Source of the DNA: Solimonas thermocellulolyticum
Lineage (GTDB): Bacteria > Pseudomonadota > Gammaproteobacteria > Nevskiales > Nevskiaceae
Assembly (NCBI RefSeq): GCF_040327995.1
Contig: NZ_JBEPIJ010000001.1
Location: 310,001 to 374,000 of the forward strand
Direction of reading: 5' to 3'
DNA: 64,000 bases
The notes under the pieces are model-generated. The model was not told the origin of the DNA. It searched no databases and was given only the letters and a program-made list of their open reading frames with translations. Positions 53,390 through 62,176 of the stretch are shown in pieces. A program made the translations under genes and the position numbers. Positions within the stretch are counted from its first letter, which is position 1. Each line of letters begins with the position of its first letter.

Positions 53390-55978
53390 ATGCGATCGGG
53401 ACCAGCACCGCTGCAGGCCGCAGCGGCACTGTTGCTGATGATGGGTGCCGGTGCCGGCGCCGCCGACGAGCTCGACCTGCTGCTGGCGCCCGTGCATGAA
53501 GAACCGGCCATGTCCGAACCGCAGTCCGGTGAAGCCGCGGCGGACGCCGACGACACCGTTGCCACGCTGCCGGTTGCGCCGCTGCGCGTCGAGCAGGAGA
53601 CGAGAACGACGCCGTCGCGCAGCGGGCGCGTGGTCGAGGAAATCGTCGTCACCGCGCAGAAAACCGAACAGAGCCTGCAGGATGTGCCGATCTCGGTCTC
53701 GGCGATCGGCGGCGCGCAGATCCGCGATGCGGCGATCTCGGATGCGCAGGAACTCATGCAGTACACGCCGAACGTCAAGTTCGCACAGGCGGCGAACTTC
53801 CTGCCCACGCTCAACATCCGCGGCTTCGGCTCGCCGCCGCTGGGGCGCAACCTCGAACCTTCGGTGGGCCTTGCGATCGACGAGGTGTTCTACGGCCGCT
53901 CGACCTTCATCGCCGATGCCATCTTCGACGTCGACCGCGTCGAGGTCCTGCGCGGGCCGCAGGGCACTCTGTTCGGCAAGAACACCATCGCCGGCGTGCT
54001 CAGTTTCACCACCGCGCAGCCCCACTTCGAGCCCTCCGGGTTCCTCACGGCTGCGGTCGGCAGCCTGTCCGAACGCCGCCTCGAAGGCGGTGCCAGCTTC
54101 GGCCTGATCGACGACGTGCTCGCTGCGCGGGTGTCGTTCCGCGCCCGCGACCGCAAGACCGGCATGGTCAACACCATGCTGGACCAGACCAACGACGCCC
54201 AGGATTACGCCGGACGCATCAAGCTGCGCTGGTACGTTGGCGATGCGACCACCGCCGACCTCGGCCTGCTGGTTGCAAGCTCGCGTGCCAACGGCACCGG
54301 TTTCGAGCTGCAACAGGCCTCCGAGCGCTCGCTGACGCGCTACCGCCAGATCGACCCGGACGCCGAAGCGGAAGCCTTCAACGGCCGCCAGTCGATCAAC
54401 GAGCCGGTGTTCTCCGACCGTGATGCCCGCAGCCTGTCGCTGAAGCTCAATCATGACCTCGGCCAGATCGCCGCGCTGCGCGACGTCGACGCCACGCTGA
54501 TACTGGCCGACGCGCTGATCGAAACCCCTTACCTGGTCGACACCGACTTCTCGCCGATCGACTCGCAGTCCGCCGGCTCCGCGGGACCTGAGCGCTACCG
54601 GCAACGCTCCTTCGAGCTCCGCACCTCGGCTCGCAGCGATGGGCTATTCGGCTGGGGCGAGGACATGCACTGGATCGCCGGCATCTTCGGACTGGACAGC
54701 GCGTCCAAGGTGAGCCAGGACGTGACCGTCAACACCAATGGCGTGATCGACTCGATCCTCGCCGGCGGCACCGCTGCCGGCCGTCCGATTCCGCAGATAC
54801 CGCTGGCCTTGCAGGATCTGCTCGAAGCGCTGGGGCTGCCGACCGACATCAGCGATCTGCCAGCACCGCTGCAGCTGATTCCGGCAGCGCTCGCCGAGGA
54901 GAAGCTGCTCAATCGCACCGATGTCGACGCGACTTCACTCGCCGTGTTCGTGCAAGGCACCTGGTCGCTCACCGAGCGGCTCGACCTGATCTTCGGCTAC
55001 CGCTACGGGCGCGAACGCAAGCAAGGCAGCCAGTCGTCGCAATGCCAGAACCGTCCTGTGTGTACCGCTGCCTTCGCATTCGCGGGCCAGCGTAACTTCA
55101 GTGAGAGCGGCGCGCGGCGCGAGACGGAACGCTCGCCCAAGCTCGCCGTCAGCTACGCATTCAACGATGCCATCACCGGCTTTGCCAATGTCACGCGCGG
55201 CTTCAAGAGCGGCGGCTTCTCCGGACCGCTGCTCGCGCCCAACAATCTGCAGTACGGCCCGGAACAGGCCATGTCCTACGAGGCCGGCATCAAGTCCCGT
55301 TTGCTCGACCGCAGTCTCGTGCTCAATGCCGCGGTCTACCGCGTCGAGTTCGACGACCTGCAGGTCAACCTGTTCGACGGCACCAACATCAGCACGATCA
55401 ACGCGGCCAGCGCGGTCTCGCAGGGTCTGGAGATCGACTTCCAGTGGTTGCCGCCGATCGAGGCGCTGACGCTGGCCGGCAGCCTCGGATTCACCGATGT
55501 GGCCTATGGCGCCTTCGTCTGCGGCCCGGCGATTGCGACCGACACCGACACCGCGCCCGAATGCAACCCAAACGGCAATCCACGCCCGCCGCCGACGCAG
55601 GACCTCACGGGTCGCCAGACGCCGTTCACGCCGAGGATCAGCGCCAGCTTCACGCCCTCGTTGCGCTTTTTGCTGTGGCCGCGCCATCGGCTCGGCGCGA
55701 TGCTCGGCATCGACGTGCTCTATCAGGGCGAGCAGTACCTCGATGCGGATCTCGATCCAGCCAGCCTGCAGAAGGCGACGACCAAGCTCAACGCGCGCCT
55801 GGCCATCGCACCGGCTTCGCGCCGCTGGGCGCTGGTGTTCAACGCCAAGAACCTCACCGGCGTGCAGGAACGTGTCGTCGTCTTCGACCAGCCGCAGTTC
55901 GCCGGCAACTATGCCACCGTGGTTCTGCCCGACGAGCCGCTGTATGCGCTGGATCTGCGCTACAACTTCGGCCAGTGA
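53390..55978 (+). CDS. TonB-dependent outer-membrane receptor
   Basis: 862 residues from the ATG at 53390, preceded by GGAGGAG. The signal peptide ends GAGAGA|ADE. A TonB box-like EEIVVTAQKTEQSLQDVPIS precedes the plug domain (RVEVLRGPQGTLFGKNTIAG), and the barrel runs to a C-terminal NFGQ (terminal strand YALDLRYNFGQ). The family imports siderophores, vitamins or large hydrophobic or aromatic substrates using proton motive force. The text VTAQK...QDVPISVSAI is typical of receptors in catabolic loci of sphingomonad-like bacteria. Its operator sites and neighbours suggest it carries the substrate of the GST pathway. Confidence 0.92.
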   Translation: MRSGPAPLQAAAALLLMMGAGAGAADELDLLLAPVHEEPAMSEPQSGEAAADADDTVATLPVAPLRVEQETRTTPSRSGRVVEEIVVTAQKTEQSLQDVPISVSAIGGAQIRDAAISDAQELMQYTPNVKFAQAANFLPTLNIRGFGSPPLGRNLEPSVGLAIDEVFYGRSTFIADAIFDVDRVEVLRGPQGTLFGKNTIAGVLSFTTAQPHFEPSGFLTAAVGSLSERRLEGGASFGLIDDVLAARVSFRARDRKTGMVNTMLDQTNDAQDYAGRIKLRWYVGDATTADLGLLVASSRANGTGFELQQASERSLTRYRQIDPDAEAEAFNGRQSINEPVFSDRDARSLSLKLNHDLGQIAALRDVDATLILADALIETPYLVDTDFSPIDSQSAGSAGPERYRQRSFELRTSARSDGLFGWGEDMHWIAGIFGLDSASKVSQDVTVNTNGVIDSILAGGTAAGRPIPQIPLALQDLLEALGLPTDISDLPAPLQLIPAALAEEKLLNRTDVDATSLAVFVQGTWSLTERLDLIFGYRYGRERKQGSQSSQCQNRPVCTAAFAFAGQRNFSESGARRETERSPKLAVSYAFNDAITGFANVTRGFKSGGFSGPLLAPNNLQYGPEQAMSYEAGIKSRLLDRSLVLNAAVYRVEFDDLQVNLFDGTNISTINAASAVSQGLEIDFQWLPPIEALTLAGSLGFTDVAYGAFVCGPAIATDTDTAPECNPNGNPRPPPTQDLTGRQTPFTPRISASFTPSLRFLLWPRHRLGAMLGIDVLYQGEQYLDADLDPASLQKATTKLNARLAIAPASRRWALVFNAKNLTGVQERVVVFDQPQFAGNYATVVLPDEPLYALDLRYNFGQ

Positions 55979-55988
55979 GCCGCGCGCC

Positions 55989-56255
55989 TTACGCCGCCTC
56001 TACGGTCCGCAGATGCCCAGTCGAGCGCAGGCGCTGATGCAGGGAAGCCGCGCTCAATTCGAGTCCGTTGGGCCAGCACAGCGCGCCCAGCTCCAGAAAG
56101 AAGCGATTGCGGAACGCAGCATCCGCCAGCGGCTCGGTGAGCTCGGTATTGCGATCGATCAAGGGCTGGAGATCGAGTTCGCCAAACGAACCATCCGAGA
56201 ACACCAGACTGATTCGGTTGTCGGGTGGCGGTGTAGCCTGAACGATCTTAATCAT
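55989..56255 (-). CDS. DUF2442 protein, partner of DUF4160
   Basis: 88 residues. IVQATPPPDNRISLVFSDGSFGELDLQPLI and the C-terminal SAASLHQRL are the DUF2442 pattern. The family pairs with DUF4160 and is thought to form a toxin-antitoxin-like module, though activity is unproven. It overlaps the DUF4160 stop by eight bases. Confidence 0.82.
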   Translation of the reverse strand: MIKIVQATPPPDNRISLVFSDGSFGELDLQPLIDRNTELTEPLADAAFRNRFFLELGALCWPNGLELSAASLHQRLRSTGHLRTVEAA

Positions 56256-56514
56256 TGTCCGCTCCGGGAATTCTCTTCAGTGGCAGCAATGCCTGCGCGA
56301 GTCGCCAATCTTCGAGCAGTGCCGCCTGCTGCTCCAGACACCATTCCTTGACCAGCTGCGCAGCCCGCCGCGGTAACGCGCCCTCGATGATATCGCCCGA
56401 TGCAATGGCGACCAGAGCCTCGTGCCCCTGATACTCGACGTGCACTTGCGGCGGCGCATGATCATCGTGGTACATGCGCACGTAAATGCCGAAGAAATAC
56501 GAGATCACAGGCAT
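56248..56514 (-). CDS. DUF4160 protein
   Basis: 88 residues from the ATG at 56514. The start PVISYFFGIYVRMYHDDHAPPQVHVEY is the DUF4160 signature (DDHxPPHxHV with Gln in place of His here). It forms the upstream half of the DUF4160-DUF2442 pair. The start codon sits in a 12-base perfect palindrome, CAGGCATGCCTG at 56508-56519, which could be an operator. Confidence 0.82.
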   Translation of the reverse strand: MPVISYFFGIYVRMYHDDHAPPQVHVEYQGHEALVAIASGDIIEGALPRRAAQLVKEWCLEQQAALLEDWRLAQALLPLKRIPGADND

Positions 56515-56519
56515 GCCTG
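56508..56519. promoter_or_regulatory. palindrome over the DUF4160 start codon
   Basis: CAGGCATGCCTG is perfectly symmetric and contains the ATG of the DUF4160 gene. Autoregulation by the pair is a possibility. Confidence 0.3.
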
Positions 56520-56604
56520 CAGTATACGCCGACTGGATACGCGGGGAACGGGGACCAGTGCCGCGCAGCCGGCTCCAGGCGCTCGCGGAACGCACTCTAC
56601 CGAT

Positions 56605-57510
56605 CTACTCAGTGCTACCGATGAACCGGATCGTGTGCTCGGCCAGCAGTTCGGGCACGTCTTCCTGAATGAAGTGGTTGGCGTTGTCGAAGCGCTGGTG
56701 CGGCTGATCCTTGGCGCCCGGCACGCGGCGCTGGAACTCGCGGTCGACGCCGCGCGACACCGGATCGAGCTTGCCCCAGAGCGTCAGAAACGGTTTGTCG
56801 AAGCGCTCCAGCTTGGCCCACACCTGTTTGTTCAGCGGCACGCCCGGGTTGTCCGGCTGCACCGCGATCAGCATCGGGAAGGCGATGATGCCGGCCATGT
56901 AGCGCGCATCCGGGAATGGCGCGCAATAGGCGTCGAGTTCAGCAGGCGTCAGCTTGCGCGTCATGCCCGGCGGCAGCATCTGCCGCAGCGGGAACGTGCT
57001 CGCATTGCGCATCATGCCCACCCACATCTTCATGAACTCGGACTCGCCCTGCCCTTCGGGCACGCCGGTATTCGAGGCGATGACGCGCTCGAAGCGCTGC
57101 GGCTGTTCGGCGACCATGGCCAGTCCTATGGTCCCGCCCCAGTCCTGGCAGAACAGCGTGATGCGGCGCAGGTCCATCGCACGCAGCCAGTCGTTCATCC
57201 ATGCGTAGTGGCGGGCGAGCGTGTAGTCGGCCTTGTGCGCCGGCTTGTCCGAGCGGCCGTTGCCGACCAAATCGACGGCGATCACGCGATGCCCTGCCGC
57301 CAGCAGCAGCGGAATCATGTGCCGGTACAGATAGCTCCAGGTGGGGTTGCCGTGCATCAGCAGGATCGGATCGGCGTCGCGCGGCCCCTCGTCGACGTGG
57401 TGGATCCGGATCGGCGTGCCGTCGGCATCGCGGATCTCACAGTAGCGCGGCGCGTACGGCCAGCCATCGAGTGCGGCGAAGCATTCGTCCGGTGTGCGCA
57501 GGATTTCCAC
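56605..57510 (-). CDS. haloalkane dehalogenase-like alpha/beta hydrolase
   Basis: 301 residues from the GTG at 57510. Nucleophile Asp123 is in FCQDWGGTIGL, where the adjacent Trp is a halide-binding residue; the HGNPTWSYLYR oxyanion stretch is typical of subfamily I dehalogenases, and catalytic His279 is in DNANHFIQED. The family cleaves carbon-halogen bonds to an alcohol and a halide, but sequence-alike members can act as epoxide hydrolases or esterases. It ends an operon with the DUF2855 protein and an NADPH reductase; the start lies five bases after the preceding stop. Confidence 0.85.
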   Translation of the reverse strand: MEILRTPDECFAALDGWPYAPRYCEIRDADGTPIRIHHVDEGPRDADPILLMHGNPTWSYLYRHMIPLLLAAGHRVIAVDLVGNGRSDKPAHKADYTLARHYAWMNDWLRAMDLRRITLFCQDWGGTIGLAMVAEQPQRFERVIASNTGVPEGQGESEFMKMWVGMMRNASTFPLRQMLPPGMTRKLTPAELDAYCAPFPDARYMAGIIAFPMLIAVQPDNPGVPLNKQVWAKLERFDKPFLTLWGKLDPVSRGVDREFQRRVPGAKDQPHQRFDNANHFIQEDVPELLAEHTIRFIGSTE

Positions 57511-57515
57511 GCCCT

Positions 57516-58613
57516 TTAGCCCTGCATCGACAGCATCAGCCCGCGGCTCGGCGGCACCTGGTTGTTGATCATCTCCAGGTAGCGCTGTTCGACCGCCGCG
57601 GGTCCGCGCGCGTGCACGACCTCGAGCTTGTCGGCGACCGACTGCGCGATCTTCGCGCCCGCGGCGAAGGCCTTCATCAGCACCGCGCCCGGCCCCCACT
57701 CCTTCTCGCGGCGCGCGATGTGCGAGGGCGCGAAGAACATCGTCGGCCGTGCCCCGGGCACCGTGCCCTCGTGCCGCGCCGCGTCCCAATGCGTGGCGCC
57801 GACGATCGCGCTGTGGCGGATGTTGTCGCAGAAATGTTCGTGCACGGCGCGGATCACCTCGCCGGATCCGGCCATGTCGATGAAGGCCGTGGTCTTGGAG
57901 GCGTCGAGCGTCGCGATATCGCCATAGGTGACGACCTCGTCGCAGACGTCCAAGCCTTTGACGAATGCGACATTGGACGGCGATGTCAGGCCGACCACGC
58001 GCTGTTTCACGGCGATGTCGTGATGCAGCAGGTGCGCGAGCCCGAAGCCGGTCTTCGACGATGCGGAGCCGATGAGCACCTGCTGCGCACCGAAGAAGTC
58101 ATTGGCGATGAGATAGTCGTAGAGGATGAACGAGGTCGCGAACAGCGGGAACAGCAGGCAGCGCTCGTCCTCCATCTGCTTGAGGAATGGCGGATCGTTG
58201 GCGGTGCGGTGGTACTCGTTGTACAGGCCCGGCAACGCCTTGCGGTGTGGCGCGAAGTCCTTGAAGCGCGCCGGCTCGATCTTGCCGGGCCGCAGCACCA
58301 CCTGCGTCGCCATCGGAAAGAATCCCCACAGGCGCTCGCCCACGGCGATGTCCGCACAGCGCGACTCGATCACGTCGGCGAAGCCCCAGACCGGCACCTT
58401 GCCCCAGCCATCGCTCTCGTGGCCTTGCGCCGGATAGAACTTCCAGTAACCGATCAAATCGCCGGTCAGGGCATACGACACGTTGTTCGCGGTCAATCCA
58501 AACTTGTCGATGGCGACGCGGATCTCGCCTTCGTCGAGCGCCTGCGCCGCGCGCTCGACCAGCCTGGTCTGGCGCAGGTCATCGCGCCGCACCCAGAGTT
58601 CATGCACGTTCAT
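57516..58613 (-). CDS. DUF2855 family protein (MDR-like)
   Basis: 365 residues. The N-terminal IDKFGLTANNVSYALTGDLIGYWKFYPA and the middle LIGSASSKTGFGLAHLL resemble the medium-chain reductase fold and match the DUF2855 family, whose substrate is unknown. The nucleotide loop is partly altered. The gene follows the NADPH reductase by 15 bases and precedes the dehalogenase, so an oxidoreductase role in the same route is likely. Confidence 0.78.
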   Translation of the reverse strand: MNVHELWVRRDDLRQTRLVERAAQALDEGEIRVAIDKFGLTANNVSYALTGDLIGYWKFYPAQGHESDGWGKVPVWGFADVIESRCADIAVGERLWGFFPMATQVVLRPGKIEPARFKDFAPHRKALPGLYNEYHRTANDPPFLKQMEDERCLLFPLFATSFILYDYLIANDFFGAQQVLIGSASSKTGFGLAHLLHHDIAVKQRVVGLTSPSNVAFVKGLDVCDEVVTYGDIATLDASKTTAFIDMAGSGEVIRAVHEHFCDNIRHSAIVGATHWDAARHEGTVPGARPTMFFAPSHIARREKEWGPGAVLMKAFAAGAKIAQSVADKLEVVHARGPAAVEQRYLEMINNQVPPSRGLMLSMQG

Positions 58614-58628
58614 CTTGCTCGCCCCCTT

Positions 58629-59627
58629 TTAGACCTTGATCATCAGCTTGCCGTGATTGCCGCCGGCAAACAGCAGTTCCAGTGCCGCCGGGAACTGGTC
58701 GATCCCGTCCATGATGTGCTCGCGTGTCTTCAGCTTGCCTTTCATCATTAAGGCACCGAGCTGCATCGCCGCTTCCTGGATGCGCGGCAGGTAGTCGAGC
58801 ATCGTGAAACCCTGCATGCGCGCGCTCTGCGCGACCAGCTGTAGGTAGTTCGCCGGCCCGCGTGCGCCGGCCAGCGTGGCGTACTGCGATACCCCACCGC
58901 AGACGACGATGCGCGCATGCCGGCGGATGCGCGCGAGCACCGCGTCCAGCGTCGCGCCGCCGACGTTGTCGAAGTAGACGTCGATGCCCTCGGGTACCAC
59001 GCGATCGAGAGCAGCACCCACGTCTTCGGCCTTGTAGTCGATCGCACCGTCACAGCCGAGCTCGTCGAGCAGATAGCGGCACTTGTCGGCACCGCCGGCG
59101 ATGCCGATCACCCGCGCACCGCTGATCTTCGCCACCTGACCGACCACCGAGCCGACCGCACCGGCTGCGGCGGAGACGACGACCGTCTCGCCCGCTTTCG
59201 GCTGGCCGATCTCGGTCAGCCCGAAGTAGCCGGTGAACCCCGGCATGCCCAGCCCGCCGAGGTACTTGGGCAGCGGCACGATCTTGGGATCGAGCTTGCG
59301 CAGGCCCTTGGCCGGCAAGGTGACCTCGGTCTGCACGCCGAGCAGACCGAAGACGACATCGCCGGTGCTGTAGCGCTCGCTGCGGCTGTCGACGACCTCG
59401 CCGATGCCGAAGGCCTTCATCACCTCGCCGACGCGCACTGGCTCGGCATAACTGCGGACCGGCTGGATCCAGCCGGCCATCGCCGGGTCGATCGAGATAT
59501 AGCGCACGGCAAGGCGCAGCTCGCCGTCTCCGGGTGCGCGCCCCGGCTCCTGCGTGCGCGTCCACGTCTCGGCGTCCGGTAGACCAGCCGGAACGCGGGC
59601 CAGGCGGTAGCGGATCGGCAGGTCCAA
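58629..59627 (-). CDS. NADPH-dependent enal/enone reductase (PTGR/curcumin-reductase family)
   Basis: 332 residues from the TTG at 59627, chosen for the GGAG seven bases upstream; an in-frame GTG at 59666 would start inside the operator. The text YISIDPAMAGWI, the NADPH loop SAAAGAVGSVVGQVAK, DVYFDNVGG and RIVVCGGVSQY are those of the zinc-free MDR reductases that reduce the C=C of alpha,beta-unsaturated ketones (prostaglandin reductase, curcumin reductase, leukotriene B4 dehydrogenase types). It opens the minus-strand operon and is divergent from the long GST-like gene, sharing operators E1 and E2. Confidence 0.9.
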   Translation of the reverse strand: MDLPIRYRLARVPAGLPDAETWTRTQEPGRAPGDGELRLAVRYISIDPAMAGWIQPVRSYAEPVRVGEVMKAFGIGEVVDSRSERYSTGDVVFGLLGVQTEVTLPAKGLRKLDPKIVPLPKYLGGLGMPGFTGYFGLTEIGQPKAGETVVVSAAAGAVGSVVGQVAKISGARVIGIAGGADKCRYLLDELGCDGAIDYKAEDVGAALDRVVPEGIDVYFDNVGGATLDAVLARIRRHARIVVCGGVSQYATLAGARGPANYLQLVAQSARMQGFTMLDYLPRIQEAAMQLGALMMKGKLKTREHIMDGIDQFPAALELLFAGGNHGKLMIKV

Positions 59628-59659
59628 ATCGGCTCTCCTTTGCGCATCTACTGCGATTA

Positions 59660-59674
59660 TTGACACATCGTCAA
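59660..59674. promoter_or_regulatory. operator palindrome E1
   Basis: TTGACA-CAT-CGTCAA, in the 88-base divergent region between the reductase and the GST-like paralogue 3. Confidence 0.72.
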
Positions 59675-59678
59675 TAAG

Positions 59679-59693
59679 TTTACAATCTGTCCA
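59679..59693. promoter_or_regulatory. operator palindrome E2
   Basis: TTTACA-ATC-TGTCCA, 19 bases from E1, 23 bases ahead of the GST-like ATG. TACAAT inside it (59681-59686) could be a -10 for the plus strand, though 15 bases from the E1 -35-like TTGACA is short. Confidence 0.6.
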
Positions 59694-59715
59694 TATCTTG
59701 TCCTTTCTACCGGCG

Positions 59716-60879
59716 ATGAACCTTCAACGGACCGAGCCTCTGCTGCTGTTCGGCGCACCCGTGGGCATGTACACCGGCAAGGTGCGCAGCTATCTGCGCA
59801 AGAACGGGATTCCCTATTCCGAGCGGCTGCCGTCCGATCCGATCTTCCAGAAGCAGTTGCTGCCGCGTCTCAAGCGCTTCATCAATCCGGTGATCCGCAT
59901 GCCGGACGGCACGGTCGTGCAGGACACGGCCGACATCATCGACTTCCTCGAAGCCCGCGGTCTCGCACGCCATCCGTCGACACCGGCAACGCCACGCCAG
60001 CGCATCGTCGCGCTGATCCTCGATCTGTACGGCAGCGACGGCCTGGTGCGTCCGGCGATGCACTACCGCTGGGGCTACCGCGACCAGAACGAGGCCTTCC
60101 TGCGTCACGAGTTTGGCCTCAGCTACCGCCCGGGCCGCGCGGCACCAGAGGTCGTCGAGCAGCAGCTCGGCAACTTCATGAACTACCTGCACAGCCACCT
60201 GCCGAACCTCGGCATCGACGCGACCACGGCATTGGTGATCGAGGCGTGCTACGAGGAACTGCTGACGACGCTCGACGCGCACTTGCGCGCGCAGCCCTAC
60301 GCGCTCGGCGGCCTGCCGACGATCGCCGACTACGGCCTGATGGCGCCGCTGTATGCGCACCTGGCGCGCGATCCGGTGCCGGCGACGCTGATGAAGTCGA
60401 AGGCACCCAGCCTGTACCGCTGGACCGAGCGCATGAACGCCCCCGACCACGACGCGCCCGAGTTCCCGCACACGCCCTACGCGCTGCCGGACGACGATGC
60501 CGTGCCCGACACCCTGCGGCCGCTGCTGCGCCAGATCGCCACCGATTTTGTGCCGGAGGTCGAGATGACCGTCCGCGCACTCGATCGCTGGTGGCGCGCG
60601 CACGGTCATGAAGGTCTGGTCGGCCAACCGGCCGAGCGCGGCCTGGTGCGCGACTGCTTCACGCTGCGCGGAACGCCGGTCACCACCGTCGTCGCGCCCT
60701 ATCTGATCTACAAGCTGCAGCGCGTCACCGACGCCTGGGATGCGCTCGACGACGCCGGCCGCGCGTCGGTCGCGGCCTTTGTCGACGGCACCGGCCTTGA
60801 GCCGCTGCTCACGCTCAAACCGCTGCGCCGCATCGAGCGCCGAGAGTTTCTGGAAGTCTGGGGTGCGGCCACCGCATGA
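59716..60879 (+). CDS. long GST-like protein, paralogue 3
   Basis: 387 residues from the ATG at 59716; a TTG at 59698 is the alternative start. The thioredoxin-like N-domain is LLFGAPVGMYTGKVRSYLRKNGIPY, with a glutathione-site-like DTADIIDFLEARG. The C-domain carries PTIADYGLMAPLYAHLARDP, which pairs with SLGDYGLIGPLYAHLARDP in paralogue 2. About 150 residues extend beyond the normal GST end. It is followed by the DsbA-like gene in the same unit. Confidence 0.82.
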   Translation: MNLQRTEPLLLFGAPVGMYTGKVRSYLRKNGIPYSERLPSDPIFQKQLLPRLKRFINPVIRMPDGTVVQDTADIIDFLEARGLARHPSTPATPRQRIVALILDLYGSDGLVRPAMHYRWGYRDQNEAFLRHEFGLSYRPGRAAPEVVEQQLGNFMNYLHSHLPNLGIDATTALVIEACYEELLTTLDAHLRAQPYALGGLPTIADYGLMAPLYAHLARDPVPATLMKSKAPSLYRWTERMNAPDHDAPEFPHTPYALPDDDAVPDTLRPLLRQIATDFVPEVEMTVRALDRWWRAHGHEGLVGQPAERGLVRDCFTLRGTPVTTVVAPYLIYKLQRVTDAWDALDDAGRASVAAFVDGTGLEPLLTLKPLRRIERREFLEVWGAATA

Positions 60880-60904
60880 TGGGCGGTGCGCGGAGGAATC
60901 GATC

Positions 60905-62176
60905 ATGCACACACACCAAGCACCGCGTTGGCTGCCGCAGTCCGGCCTGCCGCCCTCCTTTGCGTCGCGCATCGCCGAGCGCATCGCGCGCTCGCGCGAT
61001 CCGATCGCGCGCCTTCATGCCGGACGCGCGCTGGAGCTGTACTACGAGGTCGGCGATCCGCATTCGCAACTCGCCGCCGCGCTCGCGCGGCGCATGCGCG
61101 CGCGCCTCGGCACGCGCCTGGACATCCGCGTGGTGCCGGCGCCCGACGCGCAGACCTATCCAGAGGCGGCGAAACAGCGCGATTTCGCCGCGCGCGACGC
61201 TGCGCGCCTTGCCCCCTGCCATGACCTGCCGGCGCCGGTGGCGGTGCCGCCGGCGCAGCATGCAGCGATGCAGGCGCTGCTTGCGCAGACACGCGACGCC
61301 GACGAGTTTCTCGCCGTCGAGCGCGAATGCCTGGCGGCGCTGGCCGAGGGCCGCAGCTTGACGGCCCCGGGCGACGCCGGCCAGACGACCGCGGTGCTCG
61401 CGGCCAACGCGCAGCGGCGCCGCAAGCTCGGCCACTACCTGCCGGGCATGTGGCAGTACCGCGGCGAATGGTTCTGGGCGATCGACCGGCTCGACTTCCT
61501 GCACGCGCGCCTTACGGCCGACGGCGTGCTCAGCGGCGACGCACCGCTATCGGTGCGCGATTCGCGCCGCCTCGTCGCCGACGGGCGCGATCCGACGGCA
61601 CCGCTTGAGTTTTGGTTCAGCTTCCGCAGCCCGTACTCGTATCTCGCCGCCGTCCAGCTACTGCGGCAACGCGAGCGTGGCCGCCATCCGCACTTAACGC
61701 TGCGTCCGGTGCTGCCCATGGTCATGCGCGGTTTGCCGGTACCGGCGATCAAGCGGTTGTACATCGTGCGCGACGTGCAGCGCTGTGCCGATGCGCAGGG
61801 CATTGCCTTCGGCAAGATCCACGATCCGGTCGGCGACGGCGTGCTGCGCGTGCTCAGCGTGTTTCCCTACGACGCCGACACCGATACACAACTGCGTTTC
61901 GCCGCCATCGCCATGCAGAGCATCTGGGCCGAGGGCCTGGATCTGCGGCGCGACGCCAACCTCGCCTCGGTGTTCGCGCGTTGCGGGCTCGACTGGACGC
62001 ACGCGCAGGCGGCGCTCGCACGCGGCATCGATACGACGCATGCACAGGCCCATCGCGACGCCCTGTTCGACGCCGGCCTGTGGGGCGTTCCCAGCTTCCG
62101 CCAGGGCCGCTTCACGACCTGGGGGCAGGATCGCATCTGGATGCTCGATACGCCCGAGGCCGCGCACGCTGCCTGA
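60905..62176 (+). CDS. tandem DsbA/HCCA-isomerase-like protein
   Basis: 423 residues from the ATG at 60905 (GGAGG eight bases upstream). Two thioredoxin-like DsbA halves are fused: an N-terminal half with LELYYEVGDPHSQLAAAL (about 42-200) and a C-terminal half with LEFWFSFRSPYSYLAAVQLL ... GLWGVPSFRQGRFTTWGQDRIWML. The C-terminal half carries the Ser and Pro loop of 2-hydroxychromene-2-carboxylate isomerases and kappa GSTs; the N-terminal half lacks the SPYSY motif and may be structural. Family enzymes use glutathione for cis-trans or ring isomerisation. Confidence 0.82.
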   Translation: MHTHQAPRWLPQSGLPPSFASRIAERIARSRDPIARLHAGRALELYYEVGDPHSQLAAALARRMRARLGTRLDIRVVPAPDAQTYPEAAKQRDFAARDAARLAPCHDLPAPVAVPPAQHAAMQALLAQTRDADEFLAVERECLAALAEGRSLTAPGDAGQTTAVLAANAQRRRKLGHYLPGMWQYRGEWFWAIDRLDFLHARLTADGVLSGDAPLSVRDSRRLVADGRDPTAPLEFWFSFRSPYSYLAAVQLLRQRERGRHPHLTLRPVLPMVMRGLPVPAIKRLYIVRDVQRCADAQGIAFGKIHDPVGDGVLRVLSVFPYDADTDTQLRFAAIAMQSIWAEGLDLRRDANLASVFARCGLDWTHAQAALARGIDTTHAQAHRDALFDAGLWGVPSFRQGRFTTWGQDRIWMLDTPEAAHAA

